A stretch of DNA of 64,000 nt from Trachythela sp. YZ-2020. Taxonomy: Eukaryota; Cnidaria; Anthozoa; Malacalcyonacea; Clavulariidae. The translations under genes were made by a program, and so were the position numbers. Every line of letters starts with the position of its first letter. Position 1 is the stretch's first letter. The notes beneath the pieces are model-generated. The model saw only the letters and a list, made by a program, of their open reading frames with translations, ran no database searches and was not told where the DNA came from. The stretch lies in assembly GCA_016169945.1 (NCBI GenBank), contig JADLSH010000085.1, positions 806,001 to 870,000 on the forward strand, given 5' to 3'. Positions 30,691 to 41,815 of the stretch are shown piece after piece.

Positions 30691-32510
30691 CGGCACGCGA
30701 CTCGTTTTTTAATTCTTAAATAAACTGTTGCACACTGGAGAAAATGTATCTATTTTGGACTAATGACAATTCATCTTCACCACTTAGAAGTATTCGTATT
30801 TTCGTTGAATCTGATTTCCTATACCAGCTGTCTCCTAAAATTTCTAGTGCAACTGAGAGCAGAATAAATCTAGTTATCTAGGAGCAGCATATCTTGGACA
30901 ATACAGAAAATAATGAATTACCGATTCACAATGAAAACCGCATTTACAAACTGGTGACGGAATGCAGCCTATTTTAAATAAATGATAATTAAGAGCACAG
31001 CAATTTAAACGGAGACGAGTATGTAAAATTGAGCTGTATCGATCAAGAGTAAAACTAAAACGTTTTTTATAATTTGAAATATCAAAAAAATCCTTTAGAT
31101 GTTTCTTGTAAGTGTTTAATAAGTTTGAGTCCCTTATAACGTTGTCAAGAGCATTCCATAACCTAGTAGAATCAGGAAAAAACGATCTTTTAAACCTTTC
31201 GGTTCTACAGGGATAAAGTGTCAAGTTATCAGCAGATCTTAGCAATAATCCAGATCTTTGCTGTGAAGTTGCAGGAAGTAAATCAGTTAAATAACTAGGT
31301 ACCAAGTTATTAACTATTTTAAAAAACAATACAAGTTTATGCAAGGACCGCCTTGTTTTTAATTCCTCCCATGCAAGCTCATCCAATAATTTCCTTTGAC
31401 TTGTGCCTTTCATAGCACCAGTGACCAATTTAGCAGCTTCATACTGAACTGATTCTAATAAGTCATTAAGACCATCTGAACAACCATCCCAAACAACATC
31501 GGCATATTCCATTTTAGGTCGAATTAGACATTTATAGAGCACTACCAATGTATCCCTATTAATTTTAAATTTTAGTCCTTTCAGTAAATTTAATGTTTTT
31601 GAAGCTTTTCCATGAATTGTCATAACATGTTCTCCCCAAGACAAATTAGAAGAAAGTGTAACACCAAGGTGTTGATGATTTGGGACAAGTTTAATCACTT
31701 TATTATCAAAATATATGTCGGGATGCTGTGGCTTATTACGTTTAGTCGAAAAAATCATCGATTCTGTCTTACTTGGATTGATAGTGACAAACCAATCCTT
31801 TGTCCATTTTCCTATTTTATCTAAATCACTATTAAGTTTGACAGACGAAGAGTTAATATTGTCAACCACATCAATCAAGGAAGTATCATCGGCATAAAGA
31901 AAACAATCAGTTTCAAGATCGGTGGTAATATCATTAATGTAAACCAAAAACAATAAAGGCCCCAGCACTGAACCTTGAGGTACTCCGGCCTCTATATCTT
32001 TCCACTCTGATGCTTGGCCATCAATAACAACACGCTGTTTTCTATCAGTTAAATAACTTTTTATCCAAGCTAACAGAGGGTCTGTGATTCCTAAGGATTT
32101 AAGCTTAAACAAGAGACCTTTGTGCCAAACCTTATCAAAAGCTTTAGTCATGTCCAAAAAAACAGCTTGCACTTCTTTGCCTTGTTCGAAAGCTTCATGG
32201 ATCTTATGAACAATAAGAACAAGTTGGTTGACCGTTGAGTCTCCTGGCCGAAAACCGGACTGAAAGGGAGTGAAAAAATTTATTTCCAACAAAAAATTAT
32301 ATAATCGAATAAATACAATTTTTTCAAGAATTTTGGATAAACATATCAAAAGAGAAACTGGGCGATAATTAGCTTTTGATTGTCGATCATTGTTTTTGAA
32401 AATTGGTATGACATTAGCAAATTTCCACGCGGATGGAAAATGCCCTGCATTGAGTGAAATATTCAAAAATCTGGATAACGACGGTGCTATGGCATTTGCG
32501 CATTGTTATA
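30690..32510 (-). mobile_element. 5'-truncated LINE with long RT ORF
   Basis: A minus-strand LINE remnant. RT coding begins near 32510 and runs through the ORF at 32466-30874. Beyond its stop, protein-like sequence with stops continues to about 30690 (QRKYEYF, NNARGENVGRIR). The 5' endonuclease and ORF1 are absent, as in typical 5' truncation. Confidence 0.8.
30874..32466 (-). CDS. LINE reverse transcriptase ORF (5'-truncated)
   Basis: 530 uninterrupted codons; the first codon is not a true start, because the upstream part is missing. All RT blocks are present: NYRPVSLLICLSKILEKIV, FQSGFRPGDSTVNQL, AVFLDMTKAFDKVWH (motif A), AGVPQGSVLGPLLFLVYIND (motif B), FLYADDTSLI (motif C, YADD), and HLGVTLSSNLSW. 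The thumb/connection follows, and a C-terminal Cys-His cluster (CKCGFHCESVIHYFLYC) typical of several LINE clades. The catalytic Asp residues are intact. The length of open frame suggests a fairly recent copy. It differs from the LINEs at 5.5-18.6 kb and 20.1-21.4 kb. Confidence 0.9.
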   Translation of the reverse strand: MNISLNAGHFPSAWKFANVIPIFKNNDRQSKANYRPVSLLICLSKILEKIVFIRLYNFLLEINFFTPFQSGFRPGDSTVNQLVLIVHKIHEAFEQGKEVQAVFLDMTKAFDKVWHKGLLFKLKSLGITDPLLAWIKSYLTDRKQRVVIDGQASEWKDIEAGVPQGSVLGPLLFLVYINDITTDLETDCFLYADDTSLIDVVDNINSSSVKLNSDLDKIGKWTKDWFVTINPSKTESMIFSTKRNKPQHPDIYFDNKVIKLVPNHQHLGVTLSSNLSWGEHVMTIHGKASKTLNLLKGLKFKINRDTLVVLYKCLIRPKMEYADVVWDGCSDGLNDLLESVQYEAAKLVTGAMKGTSQRKLLDELAWEELKTRRSLHKLVLFFKIVNNLVPSYLTDLLPATSQQRSGLLLRSADNLTLYPCRTERFKRSFFPDSTRLWNALDNVIRDSNLLNTYKKHLKDFFDISNYKKRFSFTLDRYSSILHTRLRLNCCALNYHLFKIGCIPSPVCKCGFHCESVIHYFLYCPRYAAPR

Positions 32511-32720
32511 TAGACACAGTAATAACGTGTTATTTTATTAAGTTTGTGTATAATGCTTATAGAAAGGCCAAAACACTAGTCTGACTACAGTTGTTTCAAA
32601 TTCTTATGTAACTCTCATGATCCGTCAAACGAGCAAAACTCTCATCAACTCTCATCGTTGATAAGAGCGCATGAGAGCCGATGAGAGTTGGTTGTCAAAA
32701 TAATGCAGGTAAGAGTTACA

Positions 32721-32946
32721 ACTCTCATCAACTCTCATCAACTCTCATCAACTCTCATCAACTCTCATCAACTCTCATCAACTCTCATCAACTCTCATCA
32801 ACTCTCATCAACTCTCATCAACTCTCATCAACTCTCATCAACTCTCATCAACTCTCATCAACTCTCATCAACTCTCATCAACTCTCATCAACTCTCATCA
32901 ACTCTCATCAACTCTCATCAACTCTCATCAACTCTCATCAACTCTC
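32721..32946. repeat. 10 bp minisatellite (ACTCTCATCA)n
   Basis: Twenty-two exact tandem copies of ACTCTCATCA plus a partial one, with diverged copies upstream at 32635-32690. All three forward frames are open through it, giving artificial repeats such as STLINSHQLS. No gene is inferred. The related word GAGAATGAGAGTTGG occurs at 30562, on the far side of the LINE. Confidence 0.95.
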
Positions 32947-32949
32947 GCC

Positions 32950-33570
32950 GGCCTTGTAATCACCCGAAGAGTAACGCTCGCTATGATCCTTTTGCAGTGG
33001 TTACTTTGCATGGAAAATTTGGTGTTTGAAATGTATGTGGACTGGTCAACTTATTTAAGGTGCACCGCTGCTTTATTCATATTGCTTAAGGCGGCAATTA
33101 TATTATGTACCGTAAAGCAGCATATGTTTTGAAGCATATGTTTGGTATTTAAAGAGTGTAACGGGAGTTTCATCATGAACTACACAGAATACAGCACGTC
33201 AAGTGAACGAGTCACAGAGCACTTGCACGTACGGCCAGCGCGACCGATTTTGTGCGGCCGTCAAGTTTTTAACCAATCAAATTTCACGAAAGTATAAACA
33301 CATACATGCGTGCAATTGTGCGTACGTACGTGCAAGTGGAGCCCGGCCTTTACTACGTTACTTTTCGTTAACTTTTCAATTAATCCGTTTATGTATATCT
33401 GTCGTTTGAAGAATTACATGCAGAAAAACATTTAAAGTACTTCTTAAAAAGATACGTTTCGTTAGAGATGTTAAACAAGAATGGACCGAAGTTCGCATCG
33501 ACATCAGTTGTATTTTAACATTCAGTTAATTAACATCTAACTTATATAGGTTGAGTAAGAAATATATTAC
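32950..33570. other. No gene seen
   Basis: No supported ORF or repeat. Scattered CGTACG/ACGTAC words near 33220 and 33320. Confidence 0.5.
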
Positions 33571-33571
33571 A

Positions 33572-33814
33572 GGGGCCGGTTGTATACGAAGGCCGTTTAG
33601 CTTAAACGGTGGATAAGCCAAAACTAAATAACACTTTCACACATTTTGTGAATGACTGAGCTTAATTCTTATGCACTTAATATTTAGTTGCAAACATCAT
33701 TGTTCTATTCAAGTTGAAGAAATTTAGCTTGGTTGTTCGATGAATGTAAAGACTTGATCGATATTTTCGATTTATCAACCGGATAGGCTAAACAGGCTTC
33801 GTACAGTCGGCCCC
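33572..33814. mobile_element. MITE with GGGGCCG termini, 243 bp
   Basis: The left GGGGCCGGTTGTATACGAAG and the right CTTCGTACAGTCGGCCCC are inverted repeats with a few differences. The interior has related AGCTTAAACGG / AGGCTAAACAG pieces. Termini resemble PIF/Harbinger MITEs, but the target duplication is unclear. Confidence 0.6.
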
Positions 33815-34382
33815 AGGAGATAAAAGTGTCGTTTAATTATACTCACAGACTAATTGAATCAGTCTCTATAGTTTCATGCAGTCATGCAGTAAGCTGAATT
33901 TGTTGTTAACGATTTGTTTATAAGTATATGATATAGTTATAAACCTTTTTCTATAGTATAGACTAGTAGACCTATTGCATTTTATATTGACGCGCAAAAC
34001 AGTTTGCTAGCTTATAATGAAAGAAACTGTAATTCAATATTCCCTCTGCTGCACAGTGGTTCCTTTTAAGATATCCTCAATATGTCATACATAAGCTCAT
34101 TCATAGTCAACTGCAGAAACATACATGTTAATATAGTCGATATATAGCTGGCAAATATTCAATAACACTATAAACTTGGATTTCTTATTTAAAATACTCT
34201 GTAACATATGTTACATCCGCCTATATATGTGAAGTATACATAACATTCACATCAAACTTAAGATCTGTTCTTTTTTCTCCTGAAATTACTCAAATACAAT
34301 GATGTATAAAAGCAAATTAGTTCTGTCTAGCATTTTAAATATACACCCCATATATATCTGAGACAAAAGTATGCATGTAGTA

Positions 34383-34414
<32 letters not shown>

Positions 34415-36050
34415 GAAAGAGAAAGTGAGACCCTCTCTAACATACTCTTGAAAGCACTTCACTTCTTCCGCAGCTGCCTATAATTACACGTACAGGAAAT
34501 GTGTGCATGCATGCATGCAATCATATATTTCATGCAAATCTGTATTTATCTGAAGTCAGTGAAGGGAATTCTGGCCAGACGCGGATTTTGTCGCGGCTTG
34601 CGGAATTGGTCTATCGGCAAGATTGCAAAGTTGAAATGTTTGCAAGATGTTCAGGCATGGAGTCCGCGCGCCTATATATATATATTTATTATAGATAACT
34701 TTTCATTTATATGGAAGGAATGCCTTCTGCATGGTCTGCACTTGATATAAAAAAACACAAACTATACTTCATTCCCTAACGAAACCCAAACACCTAATAC
34801 CTAAATCCCTATACCTATAAATCCAAACCAAACCTCACCGATATAGTGTGCCGAGAATTAGATAAACTAATGGCATGTATTATTAATTATCTTGAATTCA
34901 TCAATGAGAATGCTTTAACTTGATTCATTAGCTGTTTACATAGAGTTACTATATGAATTCAAGCTAGAGCAGTGTTTATATATCAGTGCTCTACATTGGG
35001 CGAGTGCATGGGTGCAACCACTCTCTACGACATGTTTTATTAACTTGAATATATGGAGGTTGCATGTGTCGTCTTGTAGCAATGTAGGCCTCTAACAAGC
35101 AATACATTTTGTGCATGCATGCATGCATGTGCTTCATGCAGTCTCGTTGCATGGCCAGCAACAAATAAGAAATATTCTGTGTAGGCTCGCAGTCATTCGC
35201 CAGCAACAAACAATACATTTTCTGTGAAGACTCGCAGGTCGATTAGCAATAAACAATGGATTTTCTGGGTAGTAACAAAAATGTAACAAATTTTCTGCGT
35301 ATAGATTCGTACACGACAATTTCAGCATGAGAGTTATTGTTCCGCGAGTAATGTATTTATACGCGTTGAACGCGATGACAAAAATTGTTATGTACGAAAC
35401 GAATTCATTACTGAGGAACATCGGTTTTTTAAACTAGTATACACAAATATGGCTTCCATATATTATTATTTGGTATTTTTATGTTTATCAAGTTTATATC
35501 TATTTCACGCTATCACGATTCCCGCGATAAACTATACATGCAGCAGTTGAGGCGATCGTGTTTCGAGAATCAATTAATTAGATGTTTTAGAAGTAACGAA
35601 AAAATATTGTTTCAATCCTATATACAAATCAAACCAACGTATTTTAAAGCCTGTTTTCATATATCGCTTATGGATGTCTACAATGAATGTCGACAACTAT
35701 AGTTCTTATATATATCGATGTTAGCGAATTTTCAGGCCGGTGTGATGCTCCGCTTTATTAGGTACAGCAGCAACTATAGGATTCGGCTCGCATTTTTTTT
35801 CTTCTTCGTCGTTGGACACAAAATGCACCTACGTCAATATTTTGATGTCATGAAAATTATCCATCAGTAACCCAAATCTTCCCAATTTAGTTTTTAATAT
35901 CCAAAGGTTTATCTCTAAATATCCCATATATACGCGCCAGACTTCACTACGCCATGTGCCATGCAAGAAGATAAACAATGCGATCGCGAATTTCTGTAAT
36001 TTTAGAATTAATATCTTTACATTTTCGGATTTTCAAAGCTCGTGCTACTA
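33815..36050. other. Non-coding, microsatellites and degenerate repeats
   Basis: An (AT)n tract at 34382-34410 and TGCA runs at 34504-34518 and 35113-35130. Between 35080 and 35310 a degenerate ~55 bp unit with CAACAAACAATACATTTTCTG recurs about four to five times. No gene is supported. Confidence 0.55.
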
Positions 36051-36361
36051 TAATACTTTATACATCTAAAAGAGCGTGAAAATATGCACAACATAGTCGA
36101 TTTTCGACCCAATCGTGTGTCTGGATTTTGTGCAAATTGCTTCTGAATATAGAACTCTAAAGTCTAAACAAAAGCGGCAGTGTAATTATATATAGTATAA
36201 CTGAAGATGTAAACATGCACAATTGTAGTTCGCACATTTTGCAGAACATAGCCGAATTTCGATGCAATCGTATGACTAGAACTCTAAAGCGGCGGTGTAA
36301 TTCTATATAGTCTAACAATATTTTTCATGCACAATAGTAGTTTGAATATCAATCTGTACTA

Positions 36362-36508
36362 CACCTTCTGCCCCGCATTAAACACAAACAAACATTCAAT
36401 AACATTTTTCGATACACCAATAAAACTTTAGTATATTCATTTAAACGAGCAGAAAATCATTAACATTTATTAATTTTCAATTACATGAATTGTTCACTTA
36501 AGAATAAA
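36362..36508. repeat. Left TIR of the Tc1/mariner element
   Basis: 147 bp, identical by inspection to the reverse complement of 37785-37931. Confidence 0.95.
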
Positions 36509-36665
36509 GGTCAATTTCAATAGCATTTACACAAGTTCAATAAGCATAACTAAACAGTCAATATGAACAAAAGCATATTCATTTACACGTTTAATACACA
36601 CAACGAGAAATACATATCACGACAACATATTTACTCATTAGCGGAGAAAATATGTATGGGGTAAG

Positions 36666-37736
36666 TTAACCTTCGATGACATTGCCGTTAAGACATCGAG
36701 GTAAGTAAGTTTGCATGTGCCTGAACCACGCATTGCATTTTCTGATTGTTATTGTATCCATGTGCCGTTCAGCAGCAGCTACCAAAACTCTTTTCCTGTA
36801 TTCCCCTAACGGAATACGTTCTTGACGCGCCATGACTCTGTTATTCATCTCCAATTGGATTTCAGGTCGTGAAATATCGTTTTTGATTGCGGCTTTCAAC
36901 GCACTTATGGCATTCTCGACGATGTTGAGAAAAGGGGAATATGGTGGTAGCATCCGTAGCGAGATTTCTTCAGCAGGACTTACAGCTCCCCGATGAGCTG
37001 GTGCACCGTCATAAATAAAAACCGTCTCGTTACCCGCCACATTTTGAGCACATTCATCTAGAAATAACTGAAACCGATCTCTGTTTGTGCCTCCTATGTG
37101 CATTGAGTGATGCACAAGGCCAAATGTGGAAGAAACTGCAAGAATAATGCTGATGTTGCGTCCTTTTTGTCCTGACACTTGGCGATATGCTCTATCTCCT
37201 CGAAGGGCTCTGCCTTGACTCCTCGCCGTCCAGACATTAAAACCGCATTCGTCAATAAACACGATTTGCCTCTGGATCGCTTCTCCCAAAAACCACGCTG
37301 CATAATCGCGTCTGCTTTGGATCACGTCAGGTCTGTTTCTTTCTGCAGGGCATCGCCGAACAAGTTTGAATGTGTATAGCATACCATTCAATACCTTTCC
37401 AACTGTCCGTGAATGTATTCGGGGCTTATCAGGCAATCTTTCCTGAAGCAATCGGTTTATGCCATCAAGTGTGAGAACAGGGTTCTCGTTCAGAATTTCT
37501 TCAATGCATTGCTTCATTTCATCATCAACTTTCCTGTGGTTGGGGCCGCCTCGTGGTCTTTCAGCTATCTGTCCTTCTTGCAAATGTCGTCTGACTATCC
37601 CTCTCGCTGTCGAGCGGTTAACGCTGATGGTATCAGCAACAGAAAGATAATCTTGGGCTGGATCATTGAATGCTCTTATCAAGCACTCTCTATTTTCCAA
37701 ACTCACACGTTGTCGTCTAGGTCTTGCTACCATCAT
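36666..37736 (-). CDS. IS630/Tc1/mariner-superfamily transposase, DD30E spacing
   Basis: 356 residues from ATG at 37736. The nearest upstream in-frame alternative is a TTG, so the ATG pair at 37736/37733 is preferred. N-terminal helix-turn-helix region: SVADTISVNRSTARGIVRRHL. Catalytic DDE core: FIDECGFN (Asp ~162), FIYDGAPAHR (Asp ~243), PPYSPFLNIVEN (Glu ~274). Thirty residues separate the second Asp and the Glu, shorter than the 34 of Tc1. The family is seen in cnidarian genomes, from memory, as IS630-like proteins. It cuts and pastes the element at TA sites in the nucleus. No frameshift or missing catalytic residue. The promoter must lie within the ~195 bp between the start and the right end. 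Confidence 0.92.
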   Translation of the reverse strand: MMVARPRRQRVSLENRECLIRAFNDPAQDYLSVADTISVNRSTARGIVRRHLQEGQIAERPRGGPNHRKVDDEMKQCIEEILNENPVLTLDGINRLLQERLPDKPRIHSRTVGKVLNGMLYTFKLVRRCPAERNRPDVIQSRRDYAAWFLGEAIQRQIVFIDECGFNVWTARSQGRALRGDRAYRQVSGQKGRNISIILAVSSTFGLVHHSMHIGGTNRDRFQLFLDECAQNVAGNETVFIYDGAPAHRGAVSPAEEISLRMLPPYSPFLNIVENAISALKAAIKNDISRPEIQLEMNNRVMARQERIPLGEYRKRVLVAAAERHMDTITIRKCNAWFRHMQTYLPRCLNGNVIEG

Positions 37737-37784
37737 GTACAATATTGTATGTTAACTTTGACGAAGTACTCAATTTTTGGAGCG

Positions 37785-37931
37785 TTTATTCTTAAGTGAA
37801 CAATTCATGTAATTGAAAATTAATAAATGTTAATGATTTTCTGCTCGTTTAAATGAATATACTAAAGTTTTATTGGTGTATCGAAAAATGTTATTGAATG
37901 TTTGTTTGTGTTTAATGCGGGGCAGAAGGTG
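37785..37931. repeat. Right TIR of the Tc1/mariner element
   Basis: Reverse complement of 36362-36508 with no difference seen. Followed by the TA duplication. Confidence 0.95.
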
Positions 37932-38281
37932 TACATGGTCGCATTTCGATGCAATCGTGTGATTGATTTTGAATAATATATAACTCTACAAAAATAAAGC
38001 GGCGGTGTAATTCTATACTATAACAATTTGGCTGCGAATAAGTTAAGTTAAACTAACAAGTGCGTAAATTACTCAGAACTATATTTAAAAAGATCCAGCA
38101 ACTTAACGCTCAACAGAGCGTCTTGTTTTATTTTATTTGCTGTTCCCGCGGCACATTGTCAGTAACGCAGTGTAACCTTTCATGTAGCGGACACTATGTA
38201 TAAAAGATACCTCCATTCATACGCCACTGACATGCAGTAAGTTACGTTCAGGTTCTGATTGGTTTTACTTACTATGAGATC

Positions 38282-38315
38282 TATATTATATATATATATA
38301 TTATATATATATACA
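38282..38315. repeat. AT microsatellite
   Basis: ATATATAT tract next to the start of the 38320-38515 direct repeat. Confidence 0.8.
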
Positions 38316-38319
38316 GCGT

Positions 38320-38515
38320 ATGCTTAATTAAATAGTGGATTAAAATTTGGTCGAACGAACAGCACAAAAACAGGAAATTTGAAAAATTTTTGTGCATTTC
38401 AAATTTACGGCATTGTCTGTTTTAGAAAACAGTTGCGGAAATGTCTGATATAGGCCACCACGAAACGAGGAAGAAATGTAGATTGAATATTATGGTTGCG
38501 GGGAAATATGGAATT
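38320..38515. repeat. Direct repeat, left copy (partner 39617-39817)
   Basis: Shares TGCTTAATTAAATAGTGGAT, CGAACGAACAG, and the stretch from GAAACAGTTGCGGAAATGTC to GGGGAAATATGGAATT with 39617-39817, same orientation. The two copies flank a Penelope-like remnant. They may be its pseudo-LTRs or a segmental duplication. Confidence 0.75.
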
Positions 38516-38521
38516 CTGGCT

Positions 38522-39105
38522 GCATGAACAATATCAAGTCAGTAATCACTAAACACAATGCACGCATATCTAGGAATAACAGGCCACAAGGGAAGGACAC
38601 TACCAATTGCAGTTGTAGAGAAAACACCATTTGCCCGCTTCAAAAACAATGCATGACTATATAGGGACATAGTATACAAAGCAACAGTCACAGTAAGCAA
38701 CACAAACACGATCAAAAATTACATTGGCATGACTGCAACCACATTCAAAGAGCGATTGGCCAACCACACTAAATCTTTTCAGCATAAAAAGCATGCAACT
38801 GACACGGAACTTTCGAAATATATTTGGACATTGAATGAAAACAATAAGGATTTCAGTATTAATTGGGAAATTTTAAAACATTCTATTTCGTACACGGGAG
38901 GATCAAAACGATGCAATTTATGTTTAGAAGAAAAATCTTGTATTTTGAAAGAAAAAAACAAGATTGTTTACTCAACAAAAGAGCTGAAATAATTTCACGA
39001 TGTTGTCATCGTAACGAATTTCGCGTAAACAACGCAAACAAAGCCATGCATGCACACATTGTCTCCCACATACGCCCCCACGTCCCGGCAGGAAGCATAT
39101 AAGCG
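38522..39105 (+). pseudogene. Penelope-like element remnant: GIY-YIG endonuclease
   Basis: The conceptual translation, with a stop and frame changes near 38655 and 38990, has a Cys-rich linker (CSCREKTPF, then CPLQKQC). This is followed by the GIY-YIG core: YKATV, NYIGMTATTFKERLANH (catalytic Arg and His region), TELSKYIW (Glu), and a terminal CNLCLEEK with a basic tail. This arrangement is the C-terminal endonuclease of Penelope-like retroelements. The RT part is missing. The best open piece is 38729-38992. Confidence 0.8.
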
Positions 39106-39616
39106 GTCATTTCTTTCGATACTTGTCACTGCCTGATGATTCTTTTACAGATGAAACAGCCTGTTGCAGACAAGTTTTGACACCATTCCGATTACAAATT
39201 GATCAAATGCAAGTAAAACAACCTCTATATACATTACGGACAATTCGTATAAGTATATCCGTATATATATAGAACACTATTATAACAATGTGCATATAAC
39301 AGTGTGGATAAAGTTTATCCCATGTAGTATCTCAATTCATACATGTATATATGTAGATTCTGGAAATTTGGAAACATACTTGAAAGCTAGTGAAACACTT
39401 GGCTATCACCGGCTATGCACTAAACCTTGACAGGCGAGACGTCCAAACAACGGGCAGCATGCTTCGGTTCCAAAGTGTCTGTTGTATGGAGATTCCACTG
39501 TAAATAAGAGGGCGTTTCTATCAATGAGAAAATCACGGAAAAGACGATTTGGGAATATTTTGCAGTTTAACTTTTTCCAATGGTGGGGCAAGGCCTCAGA
39601 ATATGTCGCCGGCCAT

Positions 39617-39817
39617 GCTTAATTAAATAGTGGATTCAAATTTGGCCGAACGAACAGAACAAAAACAGGAAATTTGAAAAGCTTTTGTGCATTTTCAATT
39701 TGAATTTACGGCATTGTCTGTTTTAGGAAACAGTTGCGGAAATGTCTGATATAGGCCACCACGAAACGAGGAAGAAATATAGATTGAATATTATGGTTGC
39801 GGGGAAATATGGAATTT
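39617..39817. repeat. Direct repeat, right copy (partner 38320-38515)
   Basis: Second copy of the repeat. It runs into a hairpin element at 39792. Confidence 0.75.
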
Positions 39818-39922
39818 ATTTCGAGTGTTGAAGAGAATATTGCCCACGAGTGAGCGTAGCGAACGAGTGAGCAATATTCTCTTCAACACGAGAATTAATT
39901 CCATATTTCCAAGCAACCATGT
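39792..39922. repeat. Hairpin element with AAGAGAATATTG arms
   Basis: Outer arms ATGGTTGCGGGGAAATATGG / CCATATTTCCAAGCAACCAT and inner arms TGTTGAAGAGAATATTG / CAATATTCTCTTCAACA flank a core of GAGCGTAGCGAACGAG. A foldback MITE or insertion in the direct repeat. Confidence 0.75.
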
Positions 39923-40370
39923 ACTATTCTGTTTATTTTATAAACAAATTATAAACAAACGACACTTCATATAGAAACTCAAAACAAATATACTAAATAG
40001 TATTGGCTTGCAAAAATGATATTTTCACACGTAAAAATATCGTATTTTTTACGTTTGTTTAAATACGATTTTTCTCAGTGGCATAAAACTCTATATAACA
40101 CTTATGTTTATATAATAAAGCGCAATATTGTTGAGTTGTTTGGGTCAATAAATGTAAATATGTTACCCAGGAAACAACGAGATATGTTCGTATAGGTCAG
40201 AAGAGTTTTGAAGTTGATCAAATTCAACATTGTGTTAACCAGCTATACTCTGCATGGGTAGCTGGCCATTTTACAACGTTTGGAATTTTGGGTTGAATGG
40301 CCAGTTCGATCGGCCTGACGATACAAGCAGCAAAAAGCAAGACAAGTTGTGCATGTTTCAGCAATCATAA

Positions 40371-40604
40371 AGGCCCAGACAGACTGAACGCGATTCTACA
40401 ACGCGGCGCGATTTTTCGATTTTCACTGACATATAACTTTGATCCTGTTTTATGTTTTTCAAATATTCAGAAGCGCTATGACAGTTTGAGTTATTTTCTC
40501 TGCATATATTTTAAAATTTCCTTCCATAGACGGTTTTATCTACTTTTAAAAACTGAAAAATCGCGTCGCGTTGCCGAACCGCGTCCGGTGTGTCTGCATG
40601 GTTC
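40371..40604. mobile_element. PIF/Harbinger-type MITE, AGGCCCAGACACACC family, copy 1
   Basis: The left end AGGCCCAGAC after TAA (40368-40370) matches the MITE at 44021-44248. The inside is in the opposite orientation. The right terminus stops near GTGTGTCTGC, so it is truncated or recombined. Confidence 0.7.
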
Positions 40605-41760
40605 GGCAAGGTCTTTGGTTGCAGAAACTAAACGACGATTCGAGCTAGCATAATTGATCCTTCATTAGGAAGACGTTCTTCGTACTTAGCCTTAGGATAT
40701 AATTATGGCCACTTTATTTATAGTTACTGTATAAATCAGCGTTCTAACAAATGCCGGCGTTTCCTCAAACTCGTCCGTCTGCTGTAGCTTAGTCCTAACT
40801 GCGTAGCAACTTTGTACAAAGCATCGGCCTGTTGTTACCATTTTCGAGTAGTTTCTACAACCACTGCAACAAACGCTCTAAAACATTGAACTCTCAATCG
40901 TTTCGAATTGATTTTCAACCTTGTCAACAGTGTTATGTTAGACAATGAATGATTTAACGAGTGAAACTGGGAAGTATATTTTAAATGGTTGAAAGTTTAT
41001 TAGTTTTTCTGATGTAAGATTGTGAACTTTTCTCTCCACATCCACTCATATAGAAGCTATTTCAATATAGTATACTTCAGAAAGAAAAGCAATTTAAAAC
41101 ATTAAAATATATTTAACTCTTTCGGTTGAAAAGGAGGAACATTTTCGGTAATAATTTCCATCGCAACTAATTTTGTATTGCGGAAATTGATTTCCGAGCA
41201 CGGCGGCACTCTGGCTCAAAATATTTTTAAATTTTGAGCACCATAAGGTTGAATTCCGTGCTTTCCGATGGTTTGCAGCGACGCTATCATAAGCATGCAT
41301 AAGAAAAGTGAGCAACAACAAAACAAAAGAATCAAGCGGAGTATGTGACACATGGGCTTCGCTATACTGTGTGTCCCAAAAAACGGAACCTTGTAAGAAA
41401 TAAATTATGTGATATTTCTTTCAAAAACGACAAGGAATATGAAAAGAATACTACATAAATAATTTCTAAAGTGGTCTCTGTTTTGGGGACACACTGTACA
41501 CGTATACATGCATGCATGCAGGGAGGGTGAAGACAACAAGCGTGAAGGGAACAATTGTTCACGACAATTAATTCACAATGTAAATAATTAGCAATTATTG
41601 GATGAGTTTGAGCATGATATGGAGAATCGTCAACACCAAAGTTTGCGTTATCTGCCAAAGCTGAAAGTGTAATCTATAACCAAAGCAACTGATCACACTT
41701 GTGACCTAATGTGTCACTCTAAAACAACACCATATTAAAAACATAAGGTCCGGCAGTAGG
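40605..41760. other. No gene seen
   Basis: AT-rich, short ORFs without family resemblance. TGCA repeats at 41506-41519. Confidence 0.5.
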
Positions 41761-41815
41761 TTAATACGCACATACAGGGTCGGAAGTAATTAGTATTCAG
41801 AATATGTTTAAGCGA

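Larger units (their letters stand above)
36362..37931. mobile_element. Intact Tc1/mariner-superfamily transposon, 1570 bp, perfect 147 bp TIRs
   Basis: The ends CACCTTCTGCCCCGC... are flanked by TA at 36360-36361 and 37932-37933. By eye, 36362-36508 is an exact reverse complement of 37785-37931. Between them lies one uninterrupted transposase ORF. Perfect long TIRs plus an open ORF indicate a very recent insertion and a possibly autonomous copy. Confidence 0.95.
36060..38035. repeat. ~140 bp degenerate tandem repeat, interrupted by a transposon
   Basis: Three related units near 36070-36220, 36230-36330 and (after the transposon) 37934-38035 share GATTTCGATGCAATCGTGTG and AAAGCGGCGGTGTAATTCTATA. 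The transposon at 36362-37931 lies inside the third unit, so the array predates the insertion. Confidence 0.75.

Noticed and set aside
32681..33029. Long repetitive ORFs of the STLINSHQLS type
   Set aside because: They are translations of the 10 bp minisatellite, open in all forward frames. No start context or conserved domain.
36060..38035. CRISPR array
   Set aside because: Units are long, degenerate and have no regular spacer structure; the genome is eukaryotic.
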